Source: Oscillospiraceae bacterium
GTDB lineage: Bacteria; Bacillota_A; Clostridia; Oscillospirales; Oscillospiraceae
DNA: 42,490 bases
NCBI GenBank assembly: GCA_017415945.1
Contig: JAFQDR010000208.1
Coordinates: 1 to 42,490 of the forward strand
Direction of reading: 5' to 3'
Each line of letters begins with the position of its first letter. The first letter of the stretch is position 1. Below, in pieces: positions 21,862 to 30,627 of this stretch. Both the position numbers and the translations under genes were made by a program. The notes beneath the pieces are model-generated. The model was not told the DNA's origin and ran no database searches. It worked only from the letters and a program-made list of their open reading frames with translations.

Positions 21862-22281
21862 TTACTTATTTGCTTGGGTTTCGCAGTAGAGGCAGCGGTA
21901 CACACGCTTTTCGGGGTCTGTGAGCATAAACACATGGGCCAGCTCCTGCTCCGTGGTGGTGATACAGCGGGGGTTCTTGCACTTGATGACATTGGTCAGC
22001 TTCTTGGGCAGAGCCAGATTCCGCTTCTCCGCAACCTTACCGTCGCGAATAACAGCCACAGTGGCGTTGGGATCCACATAGCCCAGCGCATCCATATCCA
22101 GATGAACGTCGCCGCTGATTTTGATAATATCCTTCTTGCCCATCTTTTCACTGGCAGCATTCATCAGCAGTGCAACGTTGCAGTCTACCTTGTGCAGCTT
22201 CAGCAGGTTGTAGATCTCCATGCCCTTGCCTGCGGTGATATGGTCAATAACAATGCCGTTCTGAATGGCGTCGATCTTCAT
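21862..22281 (-). CDS. pyrI: Aspartate carbamoyltransferase regulatory subunit
   Basis: 139 residues. The N-terminal allosteric domain (MKIDAIQNGIVIDHITAGKG) binds nucleoside triphosphates. The C-terminal zinc domain has its four ligands at Cys101, Cys106, Cys130 and Cys133 (CKNPRC, CLYC) and contacts PyrB. Its presence means this organism has the allosteric PyrB-PyrI holoenzyme rather than the PyrB trimer of Bacillus. It is the last gene of the pyr operon and directly abuts pyrB with no spacer. Confidence 0.95.
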   Translation of the reverse strand: MKIDAIQNGIVIDHITAGKGMEIYNLLKLHKVDCNVALLMNAASEKMGKKDIIKISGDVHLDMDALGYVDPNATVAVIRDGKVAEKRNLALPKKLTNVIKCKNPRCITTTEQELAHVFMLTDPEKRVYRCLYCETQANK

Positions 22282-23196
22282 TTACAGCACCTCCAACAGC
22301 TTGCAGATGAGGGCGGCACGCATATGCTTGCCGTACAGCACCTGCTTAAAGTACGCGGCACGGGGATCCTCGTCGATGGCAACGGAAATTTCGTTGACAC
22401 GGGGCAGCGGATGCATGACGATCATATCCGCCTTGGCCAGCTGCATCTTGTCGGGGGTGAGGATGTAGCTGTCCTTTAGGCGCAGGTAGTCTTCTTCGTT
22501 GAAGAAGCGTTCACGCTGGACACGGGTCATGTACAGAATGTCCAGCTCGGGCAGGGAGCCCTCCAGATCCGTGGTCTGCACATAGGGAATATTGTGTGCT
22601 TCCAGAACATTTTCACGGATATAGCCGGGCAGCTTCAGTTCATCGGGAGAAATCAGCACAAACTTGATGTTTTCATACCGTGACATAGCCTCAATGAGGG
22701 AGTGTACGGTACGTCCGAACTTCAGGTCACCGCACAGACCGATGGTCAAATCGGAGAGTCTGCCCTTCTCACGGGAGATGGTCAGCAGGTCTGCCAAAGT
22801 CTGAGTGGGGTGGTTGTGGCCGCCGTCCCCTGCGTTGATGACGGGGATGGTTGCGTTCATGGAAGCCACCAAAGGTGCCCCTTCCTTGCTGTGGCGCATA
22901 GCGATGATGTCCGCATAGCAGCTGACGGTCTTTGCGGTATCCGCAACGGACTCGCCCTTGGCTGCGGAGCTGGAGCCCGCTCCGGTGACGCTGAGCACAT
23001 TGCCGCCCAGCTCATACATGGCAGCCTCGAAGCTCAAGCGGGTACGGGTGGAAGGTTCGAAAAACAGGGTAGCCAGCTTCTTGCCCTTGCAGATCTCGCT
23101 GTACTTGGCGGGATGGTCGATCATGTCATTGGCAATGGCGATCAGCTCATCCAGCTCTGCAACGGACAGATCCAGAATACTGATGAGAGAGCGCAT
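22282..23196 (-). CDS. pyrB: Aspartate carbamoyltransferase catalytic subunit
   Basis: 304 residues. It condenses carbamoyl phosphate and aspartate to carbamoyl aspartate, the first committed pyrimidine step. The carbamoyl-phosphate motif [12 protein letters not shown] is at 46-57; the 80s-loop follows ([19 protein letters not shown]), then [12 protein letters not shown] and the aspartate-loop text [19 protein letters not shown] lies near the C-terminus. The ATG overlaps the pyrE stop (TAATG). Confidence 0.97.
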   Translation of the reverse strand: MRSLISILDLSVAELDELIAIANDMIDHPAKYSEICKGKKLATLFFEPSTRTRLSFEAAMYELGGNVLSVTGAGSSSAAKGESVADTAKTVSCYADIIAMRHSKEGAPLVASMNATIPVINAGDGGHNHPTQTLADLLTISREKGRLSDLTIGLCGDLKFGRTVHSLIEAMSRYENIKFVLISPDELKLPGYIRENVLEAHNIPYVQTTDLEGSLPELDILYMTRVQRERFFNEEDYLRLKDSYILTPDKMQLAKADMIVMHPLPRVNEISVAIDEDPRAAYFKQVLYGKHMRAALICKLLEVL

Positions 23197-23837
23197 TACT
23201 TGCCCTCCATCCAGGATTCGTCGTCGGGATTGTTGCGGAACTGAATCAGACGTGCAACGTCACTCCGGAGGATGTAGCCTTCTTCTGCAGCAACTTCTGC
23301 GATGACGTCAAAGTTAGTCAGAGATACGTTCTTTACGTTGGCAGCAGCCAGACGCTTCAGACCCTTTTCCATGCCGTAGGTGAAGATGGAAACAACGCCC
23401 AGAACCTCTGCGCCTGCTTCACGGAGCGCTTCCACAACGTCGATGCAGGAGCCGCCGGTGGAGATCAAGTCTTCTACAACGACGACCTTCTGGCCGGGCA
23501 GCAGCTTGCCTTCGATGCGGTTGTTGCGGCCGTGGTCCTTGGAGGAGCCGCGGACATAGCCCATGGGCAGGTTCATAATGTGGCCGGTGATGGCTGCGTG
23601 AGCAATGCCTGCGGTGGAGGTGCCCATGAGCACTTCAACATCGGGGTAGTTTTCCTGAATCAGACGAGCCAGACCGTTTTCCACGTCGTTGCGGACATCC
23701 ACATCGGTGAGGGTCAGGCGGTTGTCGGTATATACGGGGCTCTTGATGCCGCTTGCCCAGGTGAAGGGTTCATCGGGGCGGAAAAATACGGCCTTGATCT
23801 TCAGCAGATCCTTTGCAATGAGAGTGTGCAGTTCCAT
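23196..23837 (-). CDS. pyrE: Orotate phosphoribosyltransferase
   Basis: 213 residues. It joins orotate to PRPP to make OMP. The PRPP-binding signature [13 protein letters not shown] lies near residues 115-127; [12 protein letters not shown] in the N-terminus binds orotate. The start at 23837 was chosen because GGAGG lies eight bases upstream; an upstream TTG in frame overlaps that site. The gap to pyrF upstream contains a palindromic repeat pair, the only large spacer in the operon. Confidence 0.95.
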   Translation of the reverse strand: MELHTLIAKDLLKIKAVFFRPDEPFTWASGIKSPVYTDNRLTLTDVDVRNDVENGLARLIQENYPDVEVLMGTSTAGIAHAAITGHIMNLPMGYVRGSSKDHGRNNRIEGKLLPGQKVVVVEDLISTGGSCIDVVEALREAGAEVLGVVSIFTYGMEKGLKRLAAANVKNVSLTNFDVIAEVAAEEGYILRSDVARLIQFRNNPDDESWMEGK

Positions 23838-23871
23838 GGTAAATTCCTCCAAATATATCTAAAAGTCATTC

Positions 23872-23936
23872 GTAGGGGCGAACAGTGTTCGCCCGTTTTT
23901 TCTGCGGTAATGCGGGCGATCAATGATCGCCCCTAC
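23872..23936. repeat. Inverted pair of GTAGGGG palindromes inside the pyr operon
   Basis: GTAGGGGCGAACAGTGTTCG (23872) and GCGGGCGATCAATGATCGCC-CCTAC (23912-23936), between pyrF and pyrE. Because it is inside a transcribed operon it will form strong RNA hairpins and could tune pyrEBI expression. Confidence 0.8.
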
Positions 23937-23940
23937 ATTG

Positions 23941-24639
23941 TTAACCGACGAACTCGGAAACGCAGCGGCGGTATGCGGCTACGGGGTCGGCAGCGGCGGT
24001 GATGGGGCGGCCCACTACGATGTAGTCGGAGCCGATCTCCTTTGCCTGCGCGGGAGTCATCACGCGAACCTGATCGCCGATCTCGCCGTCGGCAAAGCGG
24101 ACACCGGGGGTAATGGTCAGGAAGTCAGCGCCGCAGGTATCGTGTACCTTGCCTGCTTCCAGAGGAGAGCAGACGATGCCGTCCAGACCTGCCTTCTTGG
24201 CGTTGGATGCGTAGTGCAGCACCACCTCGTCAATGGGGCGGTCAATGAGCAGGTCGGCGGTCATGCGTTCCTGGCTGGTGCTGGTCAGCTGGGTCACAGC
24301 GATCAGCAGAGGACGGGTGCCGTCGGGACGGGTCAGACCTTCCAGTGCTGCTTCCATCATGGTGATGGTGCCCGCTGCGTGGAGGTTCACGATGTCAGCC
24401 CCCAGATCACGGAGCACGCTCATGGACTTCTTCACGGTGTTGGGGATGTCGTGGAGCTTCAGATCCAGAAATACCTTGTGACCACGTGCCTTCAGTGCCT
24501 TCACGATGGAAGGACCTTCAGCGTAGTACAGCTCCATGCCGATCTTTACGAAAGGCTTTTCCTCGGTGAACTTGTCCAGAAATGCCAGACAGGTTTCTGC
24601 GCTGCTGAAGTCGCAGGCGATGATAACGTCTTTACCCAT
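23941..24639 (-). CDS. pyrF: Orotidine 5'-phosphate decarboxylase
   Basis: 232 residues. It decarboxylates OMP to UMP. The catalytic Lys/Asp set is visible in [14 protein letters not shown], with [10 protein letters not shown] near the start and VNLHAAG following. The phosphate-binding loop [15 protein letters not shown] is near the C-terminus. Overlaps the pyrD stop by one base (TAATG). Confidence 0.95.
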   Translation of the reverse strand: MGKDVIIACDFSSAETCLAFLDKFTEEKPFVKIGMELYYAEGPSIVKALKARGHKVFLDLKLHDIPNTVKKSMSVLRDLGADIVNLHAAGTITMMEAALEGLTRPDGTRPLLIAVTQLTSTSQERMTADLLIDRPIDEVVLHYASNAKKAGLDGIVCSPLEAGKVHDTCGADFLTITPGVRFADGEIGDQVRVMTPAQAKEIGSDYIVVGRPITAAADPVAAYRRCVSEFVG

Positions 24640-25550
24640 TAGTGTGCTCCTCCTATAATCTCTCTCAAATCAGTAATATTGTACTTCTTCATAACCGCGG
24701 GCAGCTCGTCCACGATCTTCTTGCAGGCGAAGGGGTCAGCCACATTGGCAGCGCCCACTTCAACAGCGGTGGCCCCTGCCAGCATCATTTCCAGCACGTC
24801 TTCCGCCGTGGAGACGCCGCCGATGCCAATGACGGGGATGTTCACCGCCCGGCTCACCTGATAGACCATGCGCAGTGCCACGGGCTTCACGCAGGGACCG
24901 CTGAGACCGCCCGTAATATTGGCCAGCAGAGGCTTCTTGGTGCGCAGGTCAATGGCCATACCCATCATGGTGTTGATGAGTGCCACGCCGTCTGCGCCCG
25001 CCTCTTCGCAGGCCTTTGCAATGGAAACAATGTCGGTGACATTGGGGGTCAGCTTCATAATGACAGGCTTGGTAGTGACCGCCTTTACCGCGCGGGTGAC
25101 CTCCGCAGCGGCCTCGGGCACGGTACCGAAGCTCATGCCGCCATGGTGAACATTGGGGCAGGAAATATTGATCTCCAGCCACGCCACCTGCTCTGCCTTG
25201 TCCATCTTGGCTGCATTTTCTGCGTACTCATCCAGAGAGTAGCCGCAGATGTTGGCCATAATGGGCTTATGGAATACCTTGCGCAGCTTGGGCAGCTCAT
25301 TGGCAATGACAGCGTCAATGCCGGGGTTCTGCAGACCCACGGAGTTCATCATGCCGCCTGCACATTCCGCAATGCGGGGGGTGGGGTTGCCGAAGCGGGC
25401 GTCACGGGTGCTGCCTTTCATAGACAGGGTCCCCAGACAGTTGATATCATACAGCTCCGCAAACTCGTGGCCGTAGCCGAAGGTACCGCTGGCGGGAATC
25501 ACGGGGTTATCCAGCTCAATGCCGCAGAGGGTGGTTTTTGTGTTTACCAT
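24639..25550 (-). CDS. pyrD: Dihydroorotate dehydrogenase B, catalytic subunit
   Basis: 303 residues, class 1B. An FMN enzyme that oxidises dihydroorotate to orotate and passes electrons to Pyr[13 protein letters not shown] near the N-terminus and [15 protein letters not shown], with its catalytic Cys, identify the family. [20 protein letters not shown] binds FMN phosphate. The start at 25550 overlaps the last seven bases of pyrK; GGGAGG lies within pyrK. Confidence 0.95.
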   Translation of the reverse strand: MVNTKTTLCGIELDNPVIPASGTFGYGHEFAELYDINCLGTLSMKGSTRDARFGNPTPRIAECAGGMMNSVGLQNPGIDAVIANELPKLRKVFHKPIMANICGYSLDEYAENAAKMDKAEQVAWLEINISCPNVHHGGMSFGTVPEAAAEVTRAVKAVTTKPVIMKLTPNVTDIVSIAKACEEAGADGVALINTMMGMAIDLRTKKPLLANITGGLSGPCVKPVALRMVYQVSRAVNIPVIGIGGVSTAEDVLEMMLAGATAVEVGAANVADPFACKKIVDELPAVMKKYNITDLREIIGGAH

Positions 25551-26275
25551 ATGAGTTCCTCCCTTACGAATACGGGGCCTTCCTTGCATACGCGCTTATA
25601 ACCATTCTTTGTCTCCATGGTACAGCCCATGCAGGCACCGTAGCCGCAGCCCATGCGTGCCTCAAAGCTGAACTGTCCGCTTGTTTTGGCAATGGCATCA
25701 ATGGCCTTGAACATGGCCTCGGGGCCGCAGGTATAGAAATGGGTGTAGTCCATATCCTTCATGGCATCGGTAACATAGCCCTTTGTGCCCACAGCGCCAT
25801 CCTCGGTGGTGACAGTGACCTTCACGCCCAGTGCTTCGATTTCCTTAGCCAGAAATACATCGGATGCGGTGCGATAGCCCAGCACGGCGGAGACGTCCTT
25901 GCCTTCCGCCACCAGTGCCTTCGCCAGTGCGTACATCATGGGCACGCCGCTGCCCCCCGCCACCAACAGGGGCTGATCACCGCTGACTGCGGTATCGAAG
26001 CCGTTGCCCAGACCTGTGAGCAGTTCAATCATCTTGCCGGGCTCATAGCCTGCCAGCTCTGCGGTGCCCTTGCCTACGGTGCGGTATACCACGGTCAGGG
26101 TGGTGTCCGTCCAGTCGCAGATAGAGAAGGGGCGGCGCAGGAAGTGCCCGTCCAGCTTCAGATCCACAAACTGGCCCGCACAGCGGATGGCAGAGGTGTC
26201 ACCCTCTAAAATCAGCCGATGCACATCGGGAGCCAGCTCTTCATTTTTCAAAATCGTAAACAGGCTCTGCTTCAT
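25544..26275 (-). CDS. pyrK: Dihydroorotate dehydrogenase electron-transfer subunit
   Basis: 243 residues. A ferredoxin-reductase-like protein that carries FAD and a [2Fe-2S] cluster and links PyrD to NAD+. The FAD site is RRPFSICDW; the nucleotide domain contains PLLVAGGSGVPMMYALAKAL. The cluster cysteines are in MGCGYGACMGCTMETKNGYK and RVC near the C-terminus. Overlaps pyrC by four bases (ATGA) and pyrD by seven. Confidence 0.95.
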   Translation of the reverse strand: MKQSLFTILKNEELAPDVHRLILEGDTSAIRCAGQFVDLKLDGHFLRRPFSICDWTDTTLTVVYRTVGKGTAELAGYEPGKMIELLTGLGNGFDTAVSGDQPLLVAGGSGVPMMYALAKALVAEGKDVSAVLGYRTASDVFLAKEIEALGVKVTVTTEDGAVGTKGYVTDAMKDMDYTHFYTCGPEAMFKAIDAIAKTSGQFSFEARMGCGYGACMGCTMETKNGYKRVCKEGPVFVREELIW

Positions 26276-27498
26276 TTCAGTGCCTCCTTATCCAGATACA
26301 CAATTTCCCCGTCGCAAACGGTCATCACACACTTACCGAACAGCTTGGTGCCCGTGAAGGGAGTAGCCTTGCCCATAGACAGGAAGTCCGCGGGGTCAAC
26401 GGTGTATTCCTCGCTCAAATCCCATACGGAGAAGTCATTGCCCATAGGCAGGTCGAATCTGGCTCTGGGGTTCACACTCATCAGCTCCATAAGCTTTTCC
26501 ATGGTGATGAGCCCTGTCTTTACCAAATGGGTATAGCAGGCAGGGAAGCTGGTTTCCAGACCAACCACGCCCATGGCACTCTTTTCCAGACCCCTGCCCT
26601 TTTCCTCGGCGGAGTGGGGGGCGTGGTCGGTGGCGATCATGTCGATGGTGCCGTCCTGAATGCCCCGAATCAGCGCTTCCATATCCTCACGGCTGCGGAG
26701 AGGGGGATTCATCTTGAATCGTCCGTCCTCCTGCAGATCCTCGTCGCAGAATACCAGATAGTGGGGGCCCGTCTCACAGGTAATATCCACACCCGCAGCC
26801 TTGGCCTTGCGGATCAGGCTGACGCTCTCCTTGGTGGAGATGTGGCACACATGGTACTTGACCCCGATCTCCTTCACCAGCTTGATGTCACGGGCGATCT
26901 GACCCCATTCGCTTTCGGAGCAGATCCCACGGTGACCGTGCTCGGCGGCGTACACGCCGTCGTGGATGTAGCCCCCACGGAGCAGCTCATTGACCTCGCA
27001 GTGGGCGGCAATGATCTTCCCCAAACGGGCGGCCTCGGTCATGGCAGCACGCATCATATCATCGGACTGCACCCCTCGACCGTCGTCGGAGTAGCCGCAG
27101 ACATGGTCTGCCATGGAAGCAAGGTCAACCATGGTCTCCCCCTTTTCCTCCATGGTAATGGCGGCGTAGGGGTGGACCCCGATGGTGGCATCCGCGGCGA
27201 TGATGTCCAGCTGCTGCTGCAGGTGCTCCATGGTATCGGGCACGGGCTTCAGATTGGGCATGGTGCAGACATCGGTAAACCCGCCTCTCGCTGCTGCGGC
27301 GCAACCGGAGGCAATGGTCTCCTTATAAGAAAAACCCGGCTGTCTGAAATGAACGTGAACATCACAGAAACCGGGCAAAACAACATAGGGATGAGAAAAA
27401 ACACTTTCACCGTCATCGGTGCCGACGGCAAAAGAGAAAGACTGGTCCTCAAAACGACCTGCGGTATAAACAGAGGCGTTCTCGAAACGGTACTTCAT
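26272..27498 (-). CDS. pyrC: Dihydroorotase
   Basis: 408 residues, class I dihydroorotase. It cyclises carbamoyl aspartate to dihydroorotate at a zinc centre. Metal ligands are His48 and His50 (DVHVHFRQPG), later His residues in AAHCEVNE and VCHISTKES, and the Asp in MIATDHAPHS. It is the first gene of the operon, with GAAAGGAG upstream and a leader of only about 25 bases. Confidence 0.96.
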   Translation of the reverse strand: MKYRFENASVYTAGRFEDQSFSFAVGTDDGESVFSHPYVVLPGFCDVHVHFRQPGFSYKETIASGCAAAARGGFTDVCTMPNLKPVPDTMEHLQQQLDIIAADATIGVHPYAAITMEEKGETMVDLASMADHVCGYSDDGRGVQSDDMMRAAMTEAARLGKIIAAHCEVNELLRGGYIHDGVYAAEHGHRGICSESEWGQIARDIKLVKEIGVKYHVCHISTKESVSLIRKAKAAGVDITCETGPHYLVFCDEDLQEDGRFKMNPPLRSREDMEALIRGIQDGTIDMIATDHAPHSAEEKGRGLEKSAMGVVGLETSFPACYTHLVKTGLITMEKLMELMSVNPRARFDLPMGNDFSVWDLSEEYTVDPADFLSMGKATPFTGTKLFGKCVMTVCDGEIVYLDKEALK

Positions 27499-27530
27499 GT
27501 GCGCATTTCTCCTTTCTTTATAACTAATCT

Positions 27531-27559
27531 ATTTTATCATGCACCGCAAACAGTGTCAA
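27531..27559 (-). promoter_or_regulatory. Promoter of the pyr operon
   Basis: On the minus strand a perfect TTGACA, 17-base spacer, TAAAAT. The expected start lies about 25 bases before the pyrC ATG, leaving no room for a PyrR-type attenuator. Confidence 0.85.
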
Positions 27560-27565
27560 TTGTGG

Positions 27566-27604
27566 AAAAAGAGGAACGACACATGACCCATGTCGCTCCT
27601 CTTT
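27566..27604 (-). terminator. Terminator of the TRIC/DUF5662 operon
   Basis: On the minus strand GAGGAGCGACATG pairs with CATGTGTCGTTCCTC (one bulge), followed by TTTTT. It lies between the UPF0126 gene and the pyr promoter. Confidence 0.85.
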
Positions 27605-27609
27605 GGTGG

Positions 27610-28284
27610 TTATGTATCCTCTGTCCATTGGATCTTGGGCAGAGACCAACGGTATACGGTAGCCAGCACACGAAGAACCGTTACCAAAACCGTGGTGACC
27701 ACAATGGCCGCCCCACGATTCAGGTCCATCAGCAGATAGTACACAATGGCACCGATGATGGAGGCAATGGCGTAAATGTGCTTGCGGAAGATGGCGGGGG
27801 TGGTGCTGCTCATCATATCACGGAGCATCCCGCCGCCCACACCTGTGCAGGCGCCCAGAAAGATGCAGAAGAACATATTGTCCCCATAGCCTGCGTTGAC
27901 GGTATTCTGCACGCCGATGACGGAGAACAAGCCCAAGCCTGCCGCATCGATGACGTTCAGGGGCATATCCAGATCCAGCCGCAGCTTCCCGAAGCTATGG
28001 ACATCGGTAATGCGCTTATGTCGATATTTGGTGTACACAAACACCAGCACAGCGGAAATTGCCGCCGTAGTCAGGTACACGGGATCAATGAAGGACATGG
28101 GCGGGATCTGCCCCAAAATCGTGTCACGGAGGATGCCGCCCCCGCAGGCAGTCACGCAGCCCAAAACCACGACCCCGAACACATCCAGTCTGCGGTCAAT
28201 GGCAGCGGCCGCACCGGAAACCGCAAAGGCAATGGTGCCGAGAATTTCAACAATAAAAAACAGAGTATCCCCGTTGATAGGCAT
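27610..28284 (-). CDS. TRIC/UPF0126-family membrane protein
   Basis: 224 residues with about seven transmembrane helices made from two repeats of the UPF0126 domain. Each repeat carries the glycine-rich kink GGGILRD (48-54) or GVGGGMLRD (148-156). Bacterial members are K+-permeable trimeric channels or small-molecule (glycine) transporters, so the substrate is open. AAAGGAG lies eight bases before the ATG. A 29-base gap to the upstream DUF5662 gene suggests an operon. Confidence 0.9.
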   Translation of the reverse strand: MPINGDTLFFIVEILGTIAFAVSGAAAAIDRRLDVFGVVVLGCVTACGGGILRDTILGQIPPMSFIDPVYLTTAAISAVLVFVYTKYRHKRITDVHSFGKLRLDLDMPLNVIDAAGLGLFSVIGVQNTVNAGYGDNMFFCIFLGACTGVGGGMLRDMMSSTTPAIFRKHIYAIASIIGAIVYYLLMDLNRGAAIVVTTVLVTVLRVLATVYRWSLPKIQWTEDT

Positions 28285-28313
28285 AAAACCGGCTCCTTTA
28301 TGGAAAAATGGTA

Positions 28314-28847
28314 TCAGTCTAAAACTTCTTCTTTGATGTAGCGGAAGACCGCATCCTCTCCCTCATCCTTCAGGATGGTCAGCAGAGTCTCCAGCAGAGC
28401 GGCACTGTCGGGGTGCAGCAGATTGGCAGCCTTCCCCCGCATATAATACTGATAGGGTGCCGCCGTGTCGAAGTCCTTTCCCTTGTACACACGGGATGCC
28501 GCCAGACGGTCGCAGAACATCTCCACCACATATCGCTTAGGCATGGGCATCCCATCCAGCCGCACGGTACCGTCGGGCTGCCGCTTGTAGTCGATCCAGT
28601 ACTCCAGATGGTGGCGGTTGCGGCCCTTGTGATGGAGCCATGCGGAGCTGTAGCCCTTGTCTCGCCGTTCCTCATCATTGGGGCTGTGGTCACCCTGATA
28701 GTATTTGGCCCCCACCCAAAACTCCACGGGGGAGTATTTGGACAGGTCATGGGTCAGACCCTGCCAATACAGACCGCAGCGGAAGCAGTAGCCCAGCACA
28801 TACCATTTGTGCCGTGTGATGGTCTTGAAATGTGCAAGGGGCCTCAT
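28314..28847 (-). CDS. DUF5662-family protein
   Basis: A 177-residue soluble protein. Residues 1-90 contain HDLSKYSPVEFW and HHKGRNRHHLEYWIDY, a His/Asp-rich pattern like the HD-fold metal sites of the DUF5662 family, which is common in gut Firmicutes and phages. A hydrolase role on a phosphorylated substrate is possible but unproven. GGGAGG precedes the ATG. It is the upstream partner of the UPF0126 gene. Confidence 0.75.
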   Translation of the reverse strand: MRPLAHFKTITRHKWYVLGYCFRCGLYWQGLTHDLSKYSPVEFWVGAKYYQGDHSPNDEERRDKGYSSAWLHHKGRNRHHLEYWIDYKRQPDGTVRLDGMPMPKRYVVEMFCDRLAASRVYKGKDFDTAAPYQYYMRGKAANLLHPDSAALLETLLTILKDEGEDAVFRYIKEEVLD

Positions 28848-28920
28848 ACGCGCCGCCTCCCTTCCTTGGTCTGTTCACGGATATTTTACCATTCCTCACA
28901 TAAAAGTCAAACCCATTTCA

Positions 28921-28949
28921 TTGACTTTCAGGAAAGAATATGGTTTAAT
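28921..28949 (+). promoter_or_regulatory. Promoter of the M29 aminopeptidase gene
   Basis: TTGACT (28921-28926), 17-base spacer, TTTAAT (28944-28949). Confidence 0.75.
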
Positions 28950-28988
28950 TGATACATTCGAAATTTTTCATGCTAAAGAGGTAAAACG

Positions 28989-30212
28989 ATGAAGAAAACC
29001 GTTTTGAAAGAATATGCAAAGCTCATCGTCAACGTGGGCGCAAATGTACAGAAGGGCCAGGAGGTTCAGATCACCGCCGAAATGGACCAGCCCGAATTTG
29101 TGGCATACGTTGCGGAGGCCGCTTACAAGGCAGGTGCCAAGAAGGTCACCGTCGACTGGAAGAACGATGCACTGACCAAGCTGAACGCCAAGTACCAGAA
29201 GCTGAGCACTCTGTCTAAGGTAGAAGCCTGGGAGGAAGCCAAGCTGCAGCACATGGTAGACACCCTGCCCTGCCGTATCTATATTATGAGCGAGGACCCC
29301 GACGGGCTCAAGGGCATTTCCCAGCCCAAGTATTCCAAGGCACTGGCTGCCCGCGGCAAGATCACCAAGCCCTACCGTCAGGCCATCAACAACAAGCACC
29401 AGTGGACCATCGCTGCTGTTCCCGGTGAAAAGTGGGCAAAGAAGGTATTCCCCCACCTGTCCAAGAAGCAGGCAGTGGAAGCTCTGTGGGAGGCCATTCT
29501 CTCCTGCGCACGCACCGAAGGGGATGCCGTTGCCAATTGGCAGGCACACAATGCGGAAATGGAAGCACATGCCGATTTCCTGAACGCAAAGAAGATCCGC
29601 AAGCTGCACTACACCGCATCCAACGGCACCGACCTGACCGTGGGCCTCATGGAACGCTCCCGCTTCTGCGCCGCCTGCGACACCACCCTCAGCGGCGTGA
29701 AGTACACCCCCAATATGCCCACCGAGGAAGTGTTCACCACCCCCAAGAAGGGCGAGGCTGAAGGCATTGTATACGCATCCATGCCTCTGAGCTATCAGGG
29801 CCAGCTGATCGAAAACTTCTCCATGGAGTTTAAGAACGGCAAGGTTGTTTCCGTAAAGGCGGAAAAGAACGAGGCTCTGCTGCAGCGCATGGTGGAAATG
29901 GACGAAAACGCAGGCTATCTGGGCGAATGTGCACTGGTTCCCAAGGAATCCCCCATCAACCGCAGCGGTCTGATTTTCTACAATACCCTGTTTGACGAAA
30001 ACGCATCCTGCCATCTGGCACTGGGCATGGGCTACGACACCTGCGTGGAAGGCTTCGCAGACCTGACCAGAGAAGAACTGGCCGAAATGGGTGTCAATGA
30101 CTCCGTCATCCACGTAGACTTTATGATCGGCACCGAGGATATGTCCATTGACGGCATCACCGAGGACGGCGAGATCGTCCCCATCTTCCGCAACGGCACC
30201 TGGGCAGTATAA
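28989..30212 (+). CDS. M29-family aminopeptidase (AmpS/PepS type)
   Basis: 407 residues, the normal M29 length. A cytosolic metallo-aminopeptidase that trims N-terminal residues from peptides. The expected metal ligands are all present: Glu246/Glu247 in NMPTEEVFTTP, Glu313, His342 in FDENASCHLALG, and His375 and Asp377 in HVDFMIGT. The N-terminal domain (about 1-190) is the usual alpha/beta cap. The gene has its own promoter and terminator. Confidence 0.94.
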   Translation: MKKTVLKEYAKLIVNVGANVQKGQEVQITAEMDQPEFVAYVAEAAYKAGAKKVTVDWKNDALTKLNAKYQKLSTLSKVEAWEEAKLQHMVDTLPCRIYIMSEDPDGLKGISQPKYSKALAARGKITKPYRQAINNKHQWTIAAVPGEKWAKKVFPHLSKKQAVEALWEAILSCARTEGDAVANWQAHNAEMEAHADFLNAKKIRKLHYTASNGTDLTVGLMERSRFCAACDTTLSGVKYTPNMPTEEVFTTPKKGEAEGIVYASMPLSYQGQLIENFSMEFKNGKVVSVKAEKNEALLQRMVEMDENAGYLGECALVPKESPINRSGLIFYNTLFDENASCHLALGMGYDTCVEGFADLTREELAEMGVNDSVIHVDFMIGTEDMSIDGITEDGEIVPIFRNGTWAV

Positions 30213-30269
30213 AAACATCCCCAATAAACACACGTCCCTTATGGCACTGCGCCATAGGGGATGTTTTTT
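30211..30269 (+). terminator. Terminator of the aminopeptidase gene
   Basis: AAAAACATCCCC pairs with GGGGATGTTTTTT around a long loop that holds an inner ATGGC/GCCAT hairpin. Confidence 0.8.
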
Positions 30270-30307
30270 AGTGAATAAGTAAGAGTGAATAGTGAATAGT
30301 TGCGATC

Positions 30308-30512
30308 AATTTCAATTCTCCGAATTGAAATTGGTATATAAAAGAATATGCCGCATCCGTAGGGCGGCTGCATGCTGCCGCCGTTCCTTAATTTGCCCTC
30401 TGCACCTTGTCATCCTGACCGTAGGGAGCGTCGTCCTCGACGCTCCGTTTTTTCGTTGTCCGACACACTGCATTCTCATGTCCATCCGTAGGGGCGGATA
30501 GTATCCGCCCGC
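30308..30512. repeat. Cluster of palindromes upstream of the P-type ATPase
   Basis: The 415-base gap holds an AT-rich hairpin (CAATTTCAATT/AATTGAAATTG, 30308-30333). Three GTAGG-type palindromes follow: 30359-30385 (GCGGC core), 30421-30448 (GAGCGTCG core) and 30488-30512 (GGCGGATA core). No gene is evident before the ATPase promoter. Confidence 0.75.
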
Positions 30513-30552
30513 ATTTGCGCACCTCTATCTCCCCCTTCCCATCCTTTCCCCA

Positions 30553-30607
30553 TTGACATTTCTCTCCCTATATGCTTATATAGATATATGAACAGTCACT
30601 CATATAT
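30553..30607 (+). promoter_or_regulatory. P-type ATPase promoter with ArsR/SmtB-type operator
   Basis: TTGACA (30553-30558) and a -10 box TTATAT at 30576 (17-base spacer). A perfect inverted repeat, ATATATGA-N8-TCATATAT (30584-30607), covers the expected start site. It resembles the AT-rich operators of the metal sensors SmtB, CzrA and CadC. Confidence 0.75.
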
Positions 30608-30627
30608 CGCAATGAAAGAGGTGCTTT

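Noticed and set aside
27499..27530. PyrR-type attenuator before pyrC
   Set aside because: The leader is about 25 bases, with no anti-terminator/terminator pair; the strong hairpin at 27566 lies upstream of the promoter and ends the neighbouring operon.
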